From NCBI GenBank assembly GCA_001775255.1, contig MFCJ01000082.1, forward strand, positions 1 to 32,298: 32,298 nucleotides of DNA. The letters run 5' to 3'. The notes under the pieces are model-generated. The model made no database searches and was not told the origin of the DNA. It saw only the letters and a list, made by a program, of their open reading frames with translations. The position numbers and the translations under genes are program-made. Source of the stretch: Candidatus Dadabacteria bacterium RIFCSPHIGHO2_12_FULL_53_21 (GTDB lineage: Bacteria; Desulfobacterota_D; UBA1144; Nemesobacterales; UBA2774). This document shows, piece by piece, positions 24,535-32,298 of the stretch (its first letter is position 1; each line of letters begins with the position of its first letter).

Positions 24535-26049
24535 ATGAACAAGAGAGCGAGCGGCATATTACTCCATATCACGTCACTGCCTTCCCTATTCGGGATCGGG
24601 GACATGGGTCCGGAATCTTACAGGTTCGCAGATTTCCTGGCCGAAGCGCGGCAATCATACTGGCAGGTCCTTCCTATTAATCCGACCGACAATACATTCG
24701 GCAACTCCCCTTACAGCGGCCCCTCGTCTTACGCCGGGAACCCCCTCCTGATCAGCCCGGAGATGATCAAGGACGCAGGATACTTATGTGCAGCCGATAT
24801 GAATATGGAGACGACTCCGAAACCGGAAAGGGTCGATTACGGGCTCGTTACCGGCTTCAAGACCGCGCTACTCTACAGTGCGTTCAAGAACGCCGAGACC
24901 CATCTGCCCGGCGACAGCGGATTTATGGAGTTTTCCAGAGAGAACGAACACTGGCTCGAGGATTATGCGCTCTACGCCTCGGTCAAAAAAATATTGAATT
25001 GCAGCACATGGAGGGATTTCCCGGCCGATTTGAGGGACAGGGATGAAAAATCGCTCGAGTTCTGGAGGGACAAGGCGGGGAGCGAGGTCCTCTATCATAA
25101 GTTCCTCCAATACATTTTCTTCAGTCAGTGGAGTTCGTTAAAAAAATATGCGAACGGGAGCGGGATAGAGATAATAGGCGACATCCCCTATTACATAAAT
25201 TACGACAGTTCGGAAGTCTGGACCCATCCGGAGTTATTCAAACTGGACGAAGACAAGAACCCTGCGTTCGTTTCCGGAGTTCCGCCCGATTATTTCAGCA
25301 AGACAGGGCAGCTCTGGGGAAACCCGGTTTACGACTGGGAGGCTTTAAAAGCGACTGACTTCGAATGGTGGATAAAGCGTATAGGCCATAACTTGAAGCT
25401 GTTCGATTACCTGCGGCTCGACCATTTCAGGGGATTCGTCTCGTACTGGGAGGTCAAAGCCTCGGAAAAGACGGCGCTCAAAGGCAGGTGGGTTGACCTC
25501 GACGCCGCAAGCTTCTTCGATACCTTATTTTCGCACTTCGACAAATCTAGGTTCATAGCCGAGGACCTCGGGTATATAACCCCCGACGTAAACAAGATCA
25601 TTAAAAAATACGCCCTCCCCGGAATGAAGATACTGCTCTTCGCCTTCGGGAACGATTTTCCTTACGGCAGTTACCTCCCTAAAAATTTCAGCGATAAAAA
25701 TTGTGTCGTATACACAGGCACCCACGATAACAACACGGTTTTGGGGTGGTGGACAGATGACGCGGGGAAAAACCGAAAAAAAAAGTTTTTCAAGTATATC
25801 GGCGGGGAGATAGATGATAGGGACCTGAATTGGGAATTTGTAAAGTTGGCAATGTCGTCGATCGCCGATACCGCGATAATTCCGATGCAGGACATTCTGG
25901 GGCTCGGCGCAGATGCTAAAATGAACAGACCTTCGACTAAATCGGGGAACTGGGAATGGAGGTTAACACCCGGCTGCTATAAAGATGAGCTGGTGACGAA
26001 GCTGAAGGAAATTACCGAAGCCAATAACAGGGGAGAACTTTCAGGTTAG
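24535..26049 (+). CDS. malQ: 4-alpha-glucanotransferase (amylomaltase)
   Basis: MalQ (GH77) moves maltodextrin segments between chains, recycling short glucans left by GlgP and GlgX. The 504-residue length is typical. Motifs include ITSLPS, the GNSPYSGPSSYAGNPLLIS region, GDIPYYI, the nucleophile D296 in YLRLDHFRGF, the acid/base E343 in IAEDLG, and GTHDNNTVLGWW. The ATG is 16 bases after the glgX stop, and a GAGGTGAG overlapping the glgX end may serve as a distant ribosome binding site. It is probably cotranscribed with glgX. Confidence 0.96.
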   Translation: MNKRASGILLHITSLPSLFGIGDMGPESYRFADFLAEARQSYWQVLPINPTDNTFGNSPYSGPSSYAGNPLLISPEMIKDAGYLCAADMNMETTPKPERVDYGLVTGFKTALLYSAFKNAETHLPGDSGFMEFSRENEHWLEDYALYASVKKILNCSTWRDFPADLRDRDEKSLEFWRDKAGSEVLYHKFLQYIFFSQWSSLKKYANGSGIEIIGDIPYYINYDSSEVWTHPELFKLDEDKNPAFVSGVPPDYFSKTGQLWGNPVYDWEALKATDFEWWIKRIGHNLKLFDYLRLDHFRGFVSYWEVKASEKTALKGRWVDLDAASFFDTLFSHFDKSRFIAEDLGYITPDVNKIIKKYALPGMKILLFAFGNDFPYGSYLPKNFSDKNCVVYTGTHDNNTVLGWWTDDAGKNRKKKFFKYIGGEIDDRDLNWEFVKLAMSSIADTAIIPMQDILGLGADAKMNRPSTKSGNWEWRLTPGCYKDELVTKLKEITEANNRGELSG

Positions 26050-26138
26050 TTTTATCCGGGTAAATACATTCTTAAAAATTATATTTATACTTATTGGAAT
26101 CTTGATCCCGTCCGAAGCATCAGAGAGGGAGAACTTAA

Positions 26139-27614
26139 TTGATAAAGGTCTTATTCATAGCCTCAGAGATGGTGCCCCTGGCTAAAACAGGCGGGCTTGC
26201 GGACGTCATAGGCGTGCTTCCCAAGAAACTGAACGATATCGGATGCGATGTCAGGATAATTCTCCCTTATTACAGGGAGGTTAGGGAGAACCTGCGGCGC
26301 CTGAAACTCAAGGTCAAGAATTTATCCAAGGAAGTGCTGGTCAGCATCGACTGGCTCGCATATAAAGGCACGATAAAGGAGACGACTGTAGACGGAGTGA
26401 CTGTCTATCTGCTATGCAATGACGAACTTTATGACCGTGACTCCCTCTACACCACGCCTAACGGCGATTATCGGGATAACGACCTGAGGTTCGGATTCTT
26501 TTCTCTGGGAGCGCTTGAAATCGCAAAGGCGCTCAATTTTAAACCCGACATAATCCACTGCAACGACTGGCAGTCTGCCATGGCCCCGATAGCGCTCAAG
26601 TGGAAGAAACATTACAATAACGACCCGTTTTTCTACGATTCGAAAATTGTTTTCACGATCCATAATATCGCGTACCAGGGCATTTACAGCCGGGACATTC
26701 TGGACAAGTTCGGGCTCAGCCAATCGCTCTTCAATACGGAGCACCTTGAATTCTACGGGAGAGCGAACCTGTTGAAAGGCGGGATCATCGCTTCCGATCT
26801 GGTTAATACCGTAAGCCCGACTTACGCAAAGGAGATAAGGACGAGGGAATACGGGTATGGTCTCGACGGCGTGCTCCGCGTAATCTCGAACGAAGGAAAA
26901 CTGGCCGGAATCTTAAACGGCATCGATTACGACGATTGGGATCCGGAAAGAGACAAAAACCTCTATTTTAATTACAGCTTCGACGATCTCCAAGGAAAAT
27001 TCCAGAATAAATCAAAGCTGAAGAGCGTCCTGGGATTCGACGCCAACGGACACAAGCCCCTTATCGGCGTGATCTCGCGTCTCGCCCTCCAGAAGGGGGT
27101 GGACCTCGTGGTAAGGTCGCTCAACAGCATCCTCGATCTCGATGTCGACCTCGTAATTCTCGGAAGGGGCGACAAGAGGTACGAAAAATTGCTTAAAGAC
27201 GTTTCCGCCGATTACAGGGGAAATTTCAAAGCGATCATCGGCTACGACGAGTCTAAGGCGAGGCGTATATACGCCGGCTGCGACATGTTCCTCATGCCGT
27301 CGAGGTTCGAGCCCTGCGGCCTGGGACAACTGATTTCACTCAGGTACGGGACGATACCCATTGTAAGGGGGACAGGCGGGCTTCTCGACACGATTACCGA
27401 TTACACGGAAAACAGGGAGTCGGGAAACGGCTTCATTTTTAAGCGTTTTAACGAAGACGATATGATAGATTCGATAGAGAGGGCGTTAAGCGTATACAGA
27501 AATCATGAAGAATGGCTTAATTTGATCAGAACCGGAATGCGAATGGATTTTTCGTGGAATAAATCGAGCAAAGTCTATCTCAAGCATTATAAGATGCTAC
27601 TCGGAAAGAATTAA
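26139..27614 (+). CDS. glgA: glycogen synthase (ADP-glucose type)
   Basis: GlgA (GT5) adds glucose from a nucleotide sugar to the growing alpha-1,4 chain. The 491-residue protein has the nucleotide-binding KTGGLADV motif (K16), the HCNDWQ motif, FTIHNIAYQG, and EPCGLGQLISLRYGTIP near the C-terminus, all diagnostic for bacterial/plant starch and glycogen synthases. The start is a TTG with GAGGGAG seven bases upstream. It closes the plus-strand glycogen group, 89 bases after malQ. glgC, which makes its ADP-glucose, is not in the window. Confidence 0.97.
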   Translation: MIKVLFIASEMVPLAKTGGLADVIGVLPKKLNDIGCDVRIILPYYREVRENLRRLKLKVKNLSKEVLVSIDWLAYKGTIKETTVDGVTVYLLCNDELYDRDSLYTTPNGDYRDNDLRFGFFSLGALEIAKALNFKPDIIHCNDWQSAMAPIALKWKKHYNNDPFFYDSKIVFTIHNIAYQGIYSRDILDKFGLSQSLFNTEHLEFYGRANLLKGGIIASDLVNTVSPTYAKEIRTREYGYGLDGVLRVISNEGKLAGILNGIDYDDWDPERDKNLYFNYSFDDLQGKFQNKSKLKSVLGFDANGHKPLIGVISRLALQKGVDLVVRSLNSILDLDVDLVILGRGDKRYEKLLKDVSADYRGNFKAIIGYDESKARRIYAGCDMFLMPSRFEPCGLGQLISLRYGTIPIVRGTGGLLDTITDYTENRESGNGFIFKRFNEDDMIDSIERALSVYRNHEEWLNLIRTGMRMDFSWNKSSKVYLKHYKMLLGKN

Positions 27615-27950
27615 AGAACCTCTAACAAATCGAATTACGATTCGCTCATTTCAGTGCGAGTTTATTCAGCCGCCGTCATCGGCAATCTCACATAAATACA
27701 CCCTCTTCGTATCCCTGATTCGCATTTAAAATATTTGTTTGCGGAAACCTGAGGACATCGGTGATTTACGATTCCCAGCGATGACGGATCCGGGCGATCG
27801 CCCCGCGGGGGCGCGCTTTCCCCTGATAGCGGGGACACATGCATACCATTCATAAGAATCCCGGGTCACGTGTTGACTAATACCCGATCCGTGTCATAGT
27901 TCGAAAAGTCGTGACGAGACGTTCAGATTCGGAGATACTAACTACACTTT
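27615..27950. other. intergenic region with GC-rich inverted repeats
   Basis: These 336 bases hold no convincing gene. CGAAT-TACG-ATTCG at 27631-27644 could form a small hairpin soon after glgA. A GC-rich cluster follows: GGGCGATCGCCC at 27792-27803, GCCCC-GCG-GGGGC at 27800-27812, and a CCCC/GGGG pair after it. None is followed by a T-tract. The right part should contain the promoter of the permease gene, but no strong pair of hexamers is seen. Confidence 0.45.
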
Positions 27951-30203
27951 TTGGGTACCGCACCGATGAGTTACGCCGTTGATATAGGCACAGAGCGGAA
28001 CATAGGAATTTTAGGCGCGGTCGGGATAGGTGTAGGCGCGATCGTAGGCGGGGGGATACTCGCCCTTGCGGGCGTTGCGTTCTCGGTTACGGGCCCGAGC
28101 GCAATCCTCGCATTTGCCCTGAACGGAGTGATCGCGCTGATTACCGCCCTCAGCTTCGCAGAGCTGTCGGCCGCGTTCCCGGACTCGGGCGGGACATACG
28201 TCTTCTCGAAGAAGGTATTATCGATCAGGGCCGCCTTCGCCGTGGGGTGGGTCGTGTGGTTCGCATCCATAGTGGCGGCGGTCCTCTATGCCGTCGGCGC
28301 GGGGTATTTCATAGGCGTTCTCTTCGACGGACTGCTGTCCGGGATTCCGGGTTTCCACCACGTGTGGCCAGGCGCTTACCGGACCGCCTTGGGGATCGCG
28401 TTAATCGCCATAGTCTATTTCACGCTCAGCCTGATATTCAAAAAGGGCGGCGGAAGCAGCATAGCGAATATAGGAAAGATTGCCGCTTTTTCGATACTCA
28501 TCATAGCCGGGCTGGCGGCGCTCCCAAGGGAGACAACCGCCGATATCAGAAGGGATTTCACCCCATTCTTATCATTCGGAGCGCTGGGCCTGATCCAGGC
28601 GATGGGATATACGTTTATAACGCTTCAGGGGTTCGACCTCATAGCCGCAGTAGCCGGCGAGATAAAAAATCCCGGAAGAACGATCCCGAGGGCGATGATA
28701 ATTTCTCTCGTCATAGCCCTTGCCATATACATCCCTTTAATCTTTGTAATTACTGTCGCCGGGACGAAAGCGGGGGAATCGATTACCGCTCTCAGCCGCG
28801 CGAACCCGGAATCGATAATCGCAATAACGGCAGAAACGTATCTGGGAAGGGCCGGTTACTGGATCGTCATCGCCGCCGCTATACTCTCGATGCTCTCTGC
28901 CCTCTACGCGAACATATTGGCGGCATCCCGCGTTGCCCAGAGCATGGCCCGGGACCGGGCGCTTCCGAGGGCCCTCGGAAGCGTTGACAGGAAACACGGG
29001 ACCCCCGTTAATGCAATCCTGGTAACCGCGGCAATAATAGTGACGACCGTTTTCGTCATTCCTGACATCGGCTCTGCCGGGGCCGCGGCGAGCCTGATCT
29101 TCCTCATCACATTCGCCCTTGCCCAATGGATAGGAATCGTCGCGCGCCGGAGGAGGGCTTATTCACAGGGCTCTTTCCTTACGCCCTTCTATCCGTATAT
29201 CCCGATCTTCGGAATCGCCGCATGCCTCGGACTCGCGGTATTCCAGGGTCTTACAGTCCCCGCGGCAGGTCTGATCGCCCTGGTGTGGCTTGCCTTCGGG
29301 GGGTGTCTCTACGTCATAATCTTCGGAAGAAGCGCACGGATTTTCGACGCCTCATCCGAGGGATTCGATCCGGATCTCGTTAAACTGAGAGGGAGAAGTC
29401 CTCTCGTACTGGTCCCGATAGCGAACCCCGTGAACGCGGCCCCGATGATAAGGGTCGCAAGCTCACTCGCCCCCCCGGATACCGGAAGGGTGCTCCTCCT
29501 TTCCGTGGTGCTTTCTAAAGGCGTCAATGACGCAGGCCGGGAGGAAGATTTGATTGTTAATTCGCAGAAAGTCTTGAAAGAGGCGATCTCGGCCTCGCTC
29601 GACATCGGGCTCTCTCCCGAAGCCTTGATCACCATTGCCGAGAGACCCTGGCCCGAAATAATACGGGTATCCGAGACACACGGATGCGAAAGCCTCCTGC
29701 TCGGTTTAACACAATTCACCGACAGCGACACGGAAAAGAACCTCGAAACGCTCCTCAACAGCATCGACAGCGATGTGGTCATACTCAGGGCCCCCAGTGA
29801 CTGGCAGATGCTCGAGGTAAAGCGGGTCCTCGTCCCCGTCGGAGGCAGGGGCGGTCACGGGGAGCTTCTGGCCAGGATCCTGGGCAGCATTTGCCGTTCA
29901 GACAATCCTGAAATAACTTTTCTCAGGGTGCTGCCGGAAATTGCCGACTGGAAAACATACGACAGGGCGAGAAAAGAGCTTTTCCTTTATGCCGCCGACC
30001 AGGCCGTCAAGGGGGAGATTAAAGTACAGGTGGAAAAATCAGACGATATTGCGGCTCACATTATAAGGCGTGTGACCGAAAGCGATCTCGCCATTCTCGG
30101 CATCCAGAGACTCGGACGAAGGCGGAAATTTCTCGGGGAGCTGACCTTGAGGATCGCAGGCGAGACGGACCGGCCGTTACTGATTATAAGCAGGAGAAAT
30201 TAA
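27951..30203 (+). CDS. APC-family permease with two C-terminal universal stress domains
   Basis: The first about 460 residues are a 12-helix amino acid/polyamine/organocation permease with the glycine-rich first-helix motif GVGAIVGGGILAL (27-39) and the loop EIKNPGRTIPRA. After the membrane part, two tandem UspA-like domains follow (about 483-597 and 606-749); the second has the typical VKRVLVPVGGRGG start and ends RPLLIIS. Such fusions are known in bacteria and archaea; the cytosolic domains may bind nucleotide and gate transport. The frame opens with a TTG at 27951, but an ATG lies five codons in at 27966; neither has a well-placed ribosome binding site. The substrate is unknown. Confidence 0.9.
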   Translation: MGTAPMSYAVDIGTERNIGILGAVGIGVGAIVGGGILALAGVAFSVTGPSAILAFALNGVIALITALSFAELSAAFPDSGGTYVFSKKVLSIRAAFAVGWVVWFASIVAAVLYAVGAGYFIGVLFDGLLSGIPGFHHVWPGAYRTALGIALIAIVYFTLSLIFKKGGGSSIANIGKIAAFSILIIAGLAALPRETTADIRRDFTPFLSFGALGLIQAMGYTFITLQGFDLIAAVAGEIKNPGRTIPRAMIISLVIALAIYIPLIFVITVAGTKAGESITALSRANPESIIAITAETYLGRAGYWIVIAAAILSMLSALYANILAASRVAQSMARDRALPRALGSVDRKHGTPVNAILVTAAIIVTTVFVIPDIGSAGAAASLIFLITFALAQWIGIVARRRRAYSQGSFLTPFYPYIPIFGIAACLGLAVFQGLTVPAAGLIALVWLAFGGCLYVIIFGRSARIFDASSEGFDPDLVKLRGRSPLVLVPIANPVNAAPMIRVASSLAPPDTGRVLLLSVVLSKGVNDAGREEDLIVNSQKVLKEAISASLDIGLSPEALITIAERPWPEIIRVSETHGCESLLLGLTQFTDSDTEKNLETLLNSIDSDVVILRAPSDWQMLEVKRVLVPVGGRGGHGELLARILGSICRSDNPEITFLRVLPEIADWKTYDRARKELFLYAADQAVKGEIKVQVEKSDDIAAHIIRRVTESDLAILGIQRLGRRRKFLGELTLRIAGETDRPLLIISRRN

Positions 30204-30425
30204 CGGGGTCAGGCGAATCCTGACGATTATTTGAGAAAGAGGCGGCGCATAAGCATTGACTCCACTTAACCTATTGAAACAATTGAATTATATACCGAAT
30301 TACGTCGATTAAGGAAAGAGGGTTGAGTTAGTGTTCAGAACCCTCCGGACCGAGCCGAATTTGACCGACAAATCCTCCATGAATTAATGACCGAACATTG
30401 GTAAAAAAACTGAATTAACTGTGTA

Positions 30426-30473
30426 TTGTGTAATTGCGCACAGCCGCAGAGTGTAAAATTACACAATTGTGTA
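30426..30473. promoter_or_regulatory. palindromic operator cluster
   Basis: TACACAATTGTGTA (30460-30473) is a perfect 14-base palindrome. It overlaps GTGTAA-AA-TTACAC (30451-30464) and one arm of a longer inverted repeat, TTGTGTAATT (30426-30435) with AATTACACAA (30457-30466). A perfect TATAAT follows at 30485-30490, so the 14-base palindrome covers the place where a -35 element would be. This looks like a binding site for one or more dimeric regulators; the regulator is unknown. Confidence 0.5.
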
Positions 30474-30530
30474 TAGAATGTTCCTATAATGGCACCTATC
30501 ACGCTGTAATTACTCATTATTGAGCCGACC

Positions 30531-30559
30531 TTGAAATGGCATATTATTTGCAATATATT
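30531..30559 (+). promoter_or_regulatory. candidate sigma-70 promoter of the glycosyltransferase gene
   Basis: TTGAAA and TATATT, each five of six to consensus, are 17 bases apart. An inverted repeat ATTTGC (30546-30551) / GCAAAT (30564-30569) spans the -10 element and the likely start site, which suggests an operator. Transcription from here would give a 5' leader of about 245 bases. Confidence 0.5.
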
Positions 30560-30632
30560 ATAAGCAAATGCAAATAAAGGTGCAGAAGTTCGAGGTCGCT
30601 CCGTCCAAATTAGAGGCTTCAGCGGTTAAGAA

Positions 30633-30675
30633 GCACTGGTTATCATCCCTCCCATGATAAAAGGTACAATAGTGC
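30633..30675 (+). other. inverted-repeat element in the leader
   Basis: TTATCAT (30640-30646) and ATGATAA (30654-30660) form a seven-pair stem around a seven-base pyrimidine loop, CCCTCCC. Outer arms GCACT (30633-30637) and AGTGC (30671-30675) can close a second stem around it. It does not match a riboswitch that I recognise, and no T-tract follows. Confidence 0.35.
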
Positions 30676-30812
30676 CTGCTTTACTGCATTAATTTAATTT
30701 CCGATTTAACTCTAAAATAGGCAGATTGGTTGAGACTGGATGGATCAAATGATGGGAAGATTGTACGCAAATCAAATTAATTTTCAGGTTCTGAAAGGAG
30801 GATCACACTCAG

Positions 30813-32298
30813 ATGTTTAATTTCGGTGAGTTAATTACAGCGGGCTATATCTACTCGGCTGTGAGTTTTGCTCTTTCGGTTTTGTTGATAACCGTGAAAA
30901 ACCTTATCGGTAAAGACAAACACTACTACAGCCTGATCGAGTACGTGAATGTCAATATAGTAGCGGCGTTGAGTATATGGGTAATGGGGTATTCCTTGCC
31001 TGAGATTATTACCCTCTCGGCGCTGGGCGTTACGACAATGGTTATAGCCCACAAGGTCCTTAAAAATTTCACTATAGCGGGACGGCTCCTCCTCGTTACA
31101 TACGCCCTTTTTACACTCTTCGGAATGATCTGGGGATTCTGGTTCATAACGTCGATAGACGTAAGCACCGTTACGCGTGTGCTGATGTATATCGGGTATC
31201 CGATCCTGTTCATGACCCTGTTCGGCGGGATCATTACGGTATTCGAGCAGTGGGAAGTGCTGGGAAAGGTAAAGTGGGAAAGGCCCAATACCCCGCTTCC
31301 CGGAGGAGAGCTGAAAAATTTCCCGAGAGTGTGTCTCCAGGTGCCGGCTTATTCCGAGCCGCCTGACGTTGTCATAGCCACGCTCGACAGCATAGCAAAT
31401 TTGAACTATCCAAATTTCGAAGTAATGGTTATCGATAATAACACCAAGGACCCGAATCTCTGGAAACCCGTCGAGGCGCACTGCGCCAAACTGGGGGAGC
31501 GGTTCAGGTTCTTCCACGTGGACCCGATTAAAGGCGCAAAAGCGGGCGCGCTAAACTTCGCGCTCAGACACACATATTCCGAGGTGGAGATCATAGGCGT
31601 TGTCGACAGCGACTACCAGGTCGAGCCCGATTTCCTCGACCGCCTCGTCGGCTACTTTGAAGACCCCAAGATAGGTTTCGTCCAGTCCCCTCACGATTAC
31701 AGGGAGTGGGAACAGAGCCTTTATCTGAAGATGTGCTACTGGGAATATAAATATTTCTTCGAAACGATCATGCCGAGCCTCAACGAGAGGGACGCGACCC
31801 TCACGGTCGGAACGATGTGCCTCATCAGGAAAAAAGCGCTCGAAGATGCGGGCGGATGGTCGGAATGGTGCCAGACGGAGGACTCTGAGCTGTCGATACG
31901 TATCCATGCGGCGGGCTATTCCTCGGTGTACACGAACGAAACGTTCGGCCGGGGACTGATACCCGAAACATTCCTCGGTTACAAAAAGCAGCGCTTCAGA
32001 TGGACATTCGGCCCTGTTCAGGAATTAAAGCACCATTTCAGGCTCTATCTTCCGAAGTTCATGGCAAAGCCATCGGCCATGACCAGGCTCCAGAAGGTCC
32101 ATCATCTGAACCACGGGTTCGGATACCTGAACCTCGGTATCGGTTCACTGTTCATACCCTTCGGACTCGCGGCCCTGGTATCGATAGTGCTTAACCATGA
32201 AGTCATAGAGGTCCCGAAGGCCATGTGGATAACCTCTCTCGTCGTCCTCGTTTGCGGATTCACGCTCAGATGGCTCACGTACCATGTATACCTAAAGT
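30813..32298 (+). CDS. processive family-2 glycosyltransferase, membrane-bound (3' end beyond window)
   Basis: The frame is open from the ATG to the right edge (495 codons). GGAGG lies 11 bases upstream. The N-terminal about 150 residues hold several membrane helices. The cytosolic GT2 domain shows the D,D,D,Q-R-W signature of processive synthases: DNNTKD, VDSD (D265, D267), TEDSE (D357) and QRFRW (393-397). Further helices begin near the window edge. The stretches CYWEYKYF, VGTMCLIRKKALE and FGRGLIPETF recall the glycosyltransferase domain of NdvB-type beta-glucan synthases; cellulose or another beta-glycan is also possible. It polymerises sugar from a nucleotide donor and probably exports it across the inner membrane. 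Missing from view are the C-terminus and any partner genes. Confidence 0.88.
   Translation, partial: MFNFGELITAGYIYSAVSFALSVLLITVKNLIGKDKHYYSLIEYVNVNIVAALSIWVMGYSLPEIITLSALGVTTMVIAHKVLKNFTIAGRLLLVTYALFTLFGMIWGFWFITSIDVSTVTRVLMYIGYPILFMTLFGGIITVFEQWEVLGKVKWERPNTPLPGGELKNFPRVCLQVPAYSEPPDVVIATLDSIANLNYPNFEVMVIDNNTKDPNLWKPVEAHCAKLGERFRFFHVDPIKGAKAGALNFALRHTYSEVEIIGVVDSDYQVEPDFLDRLVGYFEDPKIGFVQSPHDYREWEQSLYLKMCYWEYKYFFETIMPSLNERDATLTVGTMCLIRKKALEDAGGWSEWCQTEDSELSIRIHAAGYSSVYTNETFGRGLIPETFLGYKKQRFRWTFGPVQELKHHFRLYLPKFMAKPSAMTRLQKVHHLNHGFGYLNLGIGSLFIPFGLAALVSIVLNHEVIEVPKAMWITSLVVLVCGFTLRWLTYHVYLK

Larger units (their letters stand above)
30204..30812. other. 609-base AT-rich regulatory region before the glycosyltransferase
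   Basis: No convincing gene lies here; the reading frames are short and have no ribosome binding sites. The region is much richer in A and T than the flanking genes. It contains a palindrome cluster (30426-30473), two promoter candidates, and an inverted-repeat element that would lie in the 5' leader of the next gene. These are listed separately. Confidence 0.6.

Noticed and set aside
30335..30553. 72-codon minus-strand frame in the AT-rich intergenic region
   Set aside because: There is no ribosome binding site or recognisable domain, and it covers the palindromes and promoter-like elements, so a regulatory role for this stretch is more likely.
30560..30812. Known cyclic di-GMP (GEMM) riboswitch before the glycosyltransferase
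   Set aside because: The conserved GEMM core and tetraloop receptor sequences are not present by eye; only generic inverted repeats are seen.
30831..31517. 228-codon minus-strand reading frame
   Set aside because: It is antisense to the glycosyltransferase, whose plus frame has all catalytic motifs and a good ribosome binding site.

Overview
The window is chromosomal DNA from a Gram-negative (diderm) bacterium of moderately high GC. The evidence is a RseP-type site-2 protease, a YibQ-like envelope deacetylase with a CtpA-type protease, a thioredoxin-type APS reductase, a sigma-54 activator and a full glycogen gene set. Gene order and protein style suggest a deltaproteobacterial/Desulfobacterota-like lineage or a related candidate phylum; I cannot place it further from sequence alone. 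TTG and GTG starts are frequent. I see no tRNA, rRNA, CRISPR or insertion sequence.

Left end (1-4843, all minus): ctpA, a YibQ-like deacetylase, a 58-residue charged protein, rpsU and dnaG (which runs off the left edge) lie in one direction. rpsU-dnaG is the start of the classical rpsU-dnaG-rpoD macromolecular synthesis operon. Next (5212-10576, plus): a small membrane protein, then uppS-dxr-rseP for isoprenoid carrier synthesis and envelope-stress proteolysis, then a DUF58 protein and an NTF2-like protein. cdsA, which often sits between uppS and dxr, is absent, and RseP carries an extra PDZ domain that is predicted to be cytoplasmic.

Accessory insert (about 10600-13590): a single AT-rich gene encodes a 960-residue TIR / NB-ARC / tetratricopeptide protein. 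It has the layout of a plant TIR-NLR immune receptor, with a candidate catalytic Glu, Walker A and B, and at least eight repeats at an exact 42-residue period. It is the best candidate for an undescribed system: a one-gene, probably anti-phage, NAD-depleting STAND receptor inserted between two ordinary GC-rich genes.

After it come cysH with a PiT-family transporter that is probably a sulfate permease (minus), an orphan sigma-54 activator with an altered receiver domain (plus), and pyrE (minus). Then follows a glycogen/maltodextrin cluster: glgP (minus) divergent from glgB-glgX-malQ-glgA (plus), with no glgC in view. The right end holds an APC permease fused to two universal-stress domains, a 609-base AT-rich regulatory region with palindromes and a probable structured leader, and a processive family-2 glycosyltransferase (NdvB/cellulose-synthase-like) that is cut by the window edge.
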